In this document: piece after piece, positions 60,128 through 64,000 of the stretch
How positions within the stretch are numbered: position 1 is the first letter of the stretch
Layout: each line of letters opens with the position of its first letter
From: Ianthella basta
Taxonomy: Eukaryota > Porifera > Demospongiae > Verongiida > Ianthellidae
Direction of reading: 5' to 3'
Length of the DNA stretch: 64,000 nucleotides
Assembly (NCBI GenBank): GCA_964019415.1
Contig: OZ025871.1
Location: 9,148,213-9,212,212 of the forward strand
Program-made: the position numbers and the translations under genes
Notes under the pieces: model-generated
The model's input: the letters and a program-made list of their open reading frames with translations, nothing else
Told to the model about the DNA's origin: nothing
Database searches by the model: none

Positions 60128-61056
60128 TCATGCGCTGTCACCGAAAGCCACATCAAGGGGTGTCACCGGAAGTTGCGGGATTGCCTTCCTCAAGGCGGCC
60201 ATCCAACATCCAGGCAGCTCCAGCCCACCATTCCTGTTGAGGGAGGGGTGGTTCAGCCTGATGTGAATTGCCTCCTTGAGCATCAGTTCTTTGGAGGTCC
60301 TGGTTTGGTCGATCACTGTTGTCTCCTCCCATTTGATTGGATGGTGGTTCTCCCACGCATGTTCTGCAAGGGCTGACTTCTCCAGTGTCCCCTTCTGACA
60401 GGCATCCCGGTGCTCTTTCATTCTTGTCTCGAGCCTCCTCAGTGTCTCCCCAATGTAGATCTCGCCACAGCTGCATGGGACTTGATACACCACCTTGGAC
60501 TTCTTCTCCAGCGCCAGTGTGTCCTTCACCTTGGTTAGCATGGAACGTAGAGACACTCCAGACCTGAAGACAACCTTCATGCCGAACTTCCTACAGACCC
60601 GTCTGATGTCCTCACTGACTCCTTCCGTGTAGGGAAGCATCACCAGTGGGGATCTGCGTCCCTCCTCCGGCAGTGGCTCTTCAGTGGTCTCCACATCTCG
60701 CCTGGAAGGAATGGATGAGGAGCGGATGAAGTTACTGGGGTAACCGTTCTGTCTCAGCAACTCGGTGAGGTGACACTCTTCCTTCTGTAAGTCCTCCTGC
60801 CTGGTGGTGATGCTCCTTGCTCTGTCGTACAGACATCTGACCAGCCCTCTTTTGACGTGAGATGGATGGTGGGACCGGAAGTCCAGGTACCGGTCCGTGT
60901 GTGTGGGCTTCCTGTAGACAGTGACATCCAAGTTGCCATCATCTTTCCTCTGGAGCAGGGCGTCAAGAAAGGGGAGGCTCCCTTCCTTCTCCACTTCCAC
61001 AGTGAACTTGATGGATGGCTGCACACTGTTGAGGTGGCTCAAGAGTCCTTCCAAAC
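60128..61056 (-). pseudogene. Penelope-type element, RT thumb plus GIY-YIG endonuclease, truncated
   Basis: The frame is open for about 308 codons on the minus strand and has no ATG at its start (TTG at 61054), as expected of a truncated copy. It begins EGLLSHLNSVQPSIKFTVEV, which aligns with the region just after the RT catalytic motif C of the 49-kb copy. It then shows SLPFLDALLQRKDDG, HPSHVKRGLVRCLYDRARSI, KKSKVVYQVPCSCGEIYIGE and RRLETRMKEHRDAC (GIY-YIG domain). The RT palm is absent. About half of the residues differ from the 49-kb copy, so it is a separate subfamily. Confidence 0.85.
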
Positions 61057-61179
61057 GTCGGCAAGGTTTTCAACCCCTGTTGTGAAGCTGGTATTAGAGA
61101 ACCAACCCTTTCTAATGCCTGAGCCAGCTGAGAAGCCCTCACAACAGTTGTATTGTGTACTAGCAAGCATATGCTGAAG

Positions 61180-61204
61180 CTACCTACCTACCTACCTACC
61201 TACT
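61180..61204. repeat. (CTAC)n microsatellite
   Basis: About six CTAC copies just outside the right target duplication of the Penelope-like element. Confidence 0.9.
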
Positions 61205-61519
61205 CCCACAGTTATGTTTAATGCAACAGCCCTGGAGTAAAAATATGCTTATTAAATGTTGTTGCATGTACATACCTTCTGTCTGGGTCCCTCTGGGTCA
61301 TGAGACCTATTGTCTCTTACTAACGTCCGTTTGGCACAGTACGCCTACACCCATACCACACCATTACGTTTTCTGCAAAGTACTCTTGTACCCATACTCG
61401 TGCTACGCCCGTATGTTTGGCACAATATGTCCGTACCCATAGCCTTTCATATGGGTGTGGGACAGTAACCCTGTTATGATACATACCATGGATAGCTTTC
61501 AAGCTGGATTTGATCACAT

Positions 61520-61610
61520 GTAAAAGAAGTCCATAGATGAAGATGTTTCAGCCATGTAGACTTTCATCAGCTGATGAAAGATTATGTAGTTTACATAGCT
61601 TATAGAATTC
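61520..61610. repeat. TTTCATCAGCTGATGAAA palindrome and flanking inverted words
   Basis: A perfect 18-bp palindrome at about 61560-61577 puts two CTGATGA words head to head. The minus strand continues to GGCTGAAACATC, which resembles a decayed hammerhead 3' part. Compare the hairpin at 17.9 kb. Confidence 0.35.
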
Positions 61611-61619
61611 AGTTTATCA

Positions 61620-62490
61620 GCTGCCTATTTGTCCTAAGTTCATCATACTTCTGCTACTAATCCAGATCAAAAGCTACATAGCTATGCTGATAAATTTGTC
61701 CATGTAGAAATGATCAAGTCTCTACACTATCACTATAACAACAACTTCTAACCCCAATCACTTGCAGAATGCATCAGAGCCATGAATGAGGTGGAAATGA
61801 GAATTGAGAATTAGCTGTAAATGCAAGTATACGTTTTCTTCAGGCACTATAGTTGAGTTCTATATATATGTATTAATAGTTGCCAATTGCCATGGTGGTG
61901 TTTGTCCGTCCATCAACTAGCTTGTGCACTGAGCTCACTCCCGCCTACCGCTACGCGTTCGGACTGAAAGTCTTGTTTGACCAATCATGTAAGAGTACGC
62001 GCTGACACTACCGTGGCGCTTCTCTCATCGAGTGGCAATGAATCAATACCAAACTTGGCACGCTATATCGGGTCTCAATTTAAGGCGGGGGGAGGGGGGG
62101 GGGGTGATGTGCGTGAATATATTGCAACTGAGGAGTGAGTGGCGAAAAGACATCAATTCAACCATCCCCCCCCCCCCCCCCCCATCTTGGTTTGACCTAT
62201 GGAGAAATTATACAGTTTTCTGGGCATGGTCCTATGCTGGTAATACTAAAGAAGAGCCCCAATAGTTGTCTGTGAACTCCTCCCATGAGTGTCGCTACAA
62301 ATTAAGTGTTCCCAGTCATCGCACAATGTGCCTCATATCAATAAAAGAATTGGAGCTTTCACAAATACGCTACTGCTGAAAAGTGTGCAGCGTAAACCCA
62401 TGATGATCTGACCGTCCATAATCTTGAATTTACGAAATATACAGAATGAACAGACCCCTTCCGTAGCTATAACACATACAGGAAAAATGC
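61620..62490. other. intergenic, no gene recognised
   Basis: Contains poly-G (62085-62105) and poly-C (62165-62183) runs. No ORF of note. Confidence 0.4.
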
Positions 62491-62494
62491 AGCA

Positions 62495-62645
62495 CACACT
62501 GGGCACCCCTATGGAAGCACTGGACCCCTCTACAGGTAGCACTAGACCCTCTTACAGGAAGCACTCAACCACCTTACAGGACACACTGGACACTCCTACA
62601 CACAACATGATGTGCTGGATCCACTACAGGACGTAGTATATCCCT
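62495..62645. repeat. degenerate tandem repeat, about 24-bp unit
   Basis: Variants of CTACAGGAAGCACTGGACCCC occur about six times. Related words occur at 63650-63760. Confidence 0.6.
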
Positions 62646-62688
62646 ATGGGATACACTTGACCACCTAACAGTATAAGAAATAATAAAA

Positions 62689-62920
62689 ATTTTCTACAAA
62701 AATTGTAAGGATGTAGGGATGGCATATAAAGGACAGAAACAAGTAAAGGCTGTTACACAGTGGAGCATTAACCATGGTCCCTACGTGCAAGAATGTTGCA
62801 CCTTATAGTCCTACATCCTTGAATGTAGGGACAATGGTTAATGCTCCACTGTGTAACAGCCTTTACTTGTTTCTGTCCTTTTTATGCCATCCCTACATCC
62901 TTACAATTTTTGTAGAAAAT
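62689..62920. mobile_element. foldback element, 96-bp arms
   Basis: Arms 62689-62784 and 62825-62920 are inverted copies with two visible differences and a 40-base loop. Shared words include CAAGTAAAGGCTGTTACACA and its complement. A one-armed relative lies at 18205-18345. No hammerhead-like core was seen. Confidence 0.75.
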
Positions 62921-62959
62921 CATTATTACTTCTAGTTTCTGTACTTTTTATAGTGGACA

Positions 62960-64000
62960 GCTAAGCTGAAGCAACACTCTTAAGTCTCAACCATAGGACA
63001 TTGGTGCAGGCATTATACCTCATTTCTGTAATCCTGAAGCTGAAGGTGTGGGCTAGTACCTAGGTTCCGCGCTAACCCAGCGAGAAACGGCGACCGGAAG
63101 CCAACTGTGGCGGGGAAATGCACGCGCGACCGCGAAAGTCCTTCAAACGGCGCACAAGCTAACTGCTGCAGTTGTTAACAATGGCACCAGTCACTCCGGT
63201 TTCATCCGGTTTAATTACGTAATTTGAAAATGGCGTCGTCCCGCTTGGCCAAGCAACACGGCAGGAGTCGTGGCAAGCGCTGTCTTCCGCACTAACTCGC
63301 GCCGCCTTCTAACCTACAAAGGAATGCAGCCAGTAAAAATGGTGCAATATGGTGCGAGAAGTATTTTTCTGGTCCCTCTGGTCCGTGCGCTACGGCTGTC
63401 AAAAAAGAAGAAGAGGAAGAAGAAGACGAAACGTGAGAAATGTCGAGTGCGCTATCTACGTGTAGGCGCACCTTCGCTGGGAAGTAAGGATAGTTATGTG
63501 CACTATTCAGTCCCCACTTCGTCACGGTAAGCTTCGTTTGCCGGTTTTCGGCCTTATTCAGGAGTAGCGCGACTTTTCGTTTGTATTGCAGCATACAAAC
63601 AACCACTGCCATCCGTACATAGACAGCACTACCGTGCTGTCTGATACTGAACCCCCTACAGGACACACTAGCCACTCCTACACAGAACAGGACGCGATGG
63701 ATCAGCTACAGGGCGTGCTAGATCCCCTACCAGAAGCACTCTATCAATTTACAATATACACTGGACTGCCGGACCCTCTGTCCACTTCATGCCACACACA
63801 GCATTGCCTGCAACACGCATTATTGCGGCCTAACAGCAGGCATAATTACCCACACCATCATAAGCTACTGGCGTCACCTGGACATTGTGGAATAGCCGTC
63901 TTGGTGCAGCCATTGAAGAAGCGCTGGAATGGGGAAACCCGCCGAAGGCAGGCTCTCCTACTAATGTATGTGAGCGGATTTCACAAATAATAATTGATAA
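62960..64000. other. possible gene start, otherwise no gene recognised
   Basis: A frame open across 63270-63530 is Lys/Arg-rich in its middle and reaches a GTAAGC donor at about 63528. It begins without an ATG unless it starts upstream, and the ATG at 63229 is in another frame that stops after 21 codons. A related 24-bp tandem repeat lies at 63650-63790. Confidence 0.3.

Larger units (their letters stand above)
59974..61154 (-). mobile_element. 5'-truncated Penelope-like element with 15-bp target duplication
   Basis: Direct copies of CACAACAGTTGTATT lie at 59974-59988 and 61140-61154. The insert between them has 58-bp inverted ends, 59988-60045 and 61057-61114, with 25 bp of extra sequence before the right target copy. 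The coding body (minus strand) lies between. The left end is the element's 3' end and carries a hammerhead-like motif. The inverted copy at the 5' side starts at the GTC of that motif, that is, at the predicted cleavage site. Confidence 0.85.

Noticed and set aside
63229..63294. Short ORF starting MASSRLAKQHGRSRGKR
   Set aside because: It stops after 21 codons, has no splice donor in frame and no recognised family.

Overview
The window looks like nuclear DNA of a marine invertebrate, most likely a demosponge. It is AT-rich, has short spliceosomal introns with GT/AG borders, long CA/TG microsatellites, many palindromic simple words and a dense load of small foldback and TIR elements. It carries RTE-like and Penelope-like retroelements, and a ZU5-plus-CARD type gene of the kind common in sponges. 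The species assignment is inference; the sequence alone only proves a metazoan-type genome.

Layout. 0-8 kb: decayed exons (one Calx-beta-like), a two-phase GC-rich minisatellite (2.3-2.9 kb), a 24-bp minisatellite (3.3-3.8 kb), a foldback element, a long TG tract and a decayed duplicate of part of the MRPL15 gene (5.5-7.6 kb). 8.6-25.6 kb: a plus-strand multi-exon gene that I assembled from splice phases. It has a ZU5-like N-terminal half, acidic linker exons that are all phase 1, and a C-terminal CARD-like exon. Its introns hold a TIR transposon with a broken RecQ-like helicase, a Crypton/DUF3504-like relic, several MITEs, a small hairpin element with two hammerhead-like motifs, and an intact RTE-like retrotransposon. 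27.0-32.2 kb: minus-strand mitochondrial ribosomal protein L15 gene (five exons found), with TG tracts at two splice donors. 35.8-36.6 kb: LINE reverse-transcriptase fragment. 39.0-41.0 kb: an intact GT31 beta-1,3-glycosyltransferase gene preceded by a decayed tandem copy. 43.5-45.6 kb: a second decayed MRPL15-derived block.

48.7-52.6 kb: a 3.9-kb near-perfect palindrome made from a Penelope-like element (PLE: RT plus GIY-YIG endonuclease). 53.5-56.6 kb: a frame-broken retroelement with RT, Cys/His cluster and a possible restriction-like endonuclease. 56.7-57.4 kb: a degenerate ~185-bp tandem repeat. 60.0-61.15 kb: a 5'-truncated PLE with a 15-bp target duplication and 58-bp inverted ends. 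62.7-62.9 kb: another foldback element with a relative at 18.2 kb.

The most striking theme is a set of hammerhead-ribozyme-like motifs at three loci (17.9, 48.9/52.4 and 60.06 kb). Their core words are alike but stems I and II differ in sequence while still pairing. They sit in two PLE copies and in a 0.23-kb hairpin with its own target duplication. All three loci have an inverted copy of their own 3' part, at very different scales (58, 88 and 1698 bp). This looks like one mobilisation mechanism acting on autonomous and non-autonomous elements.
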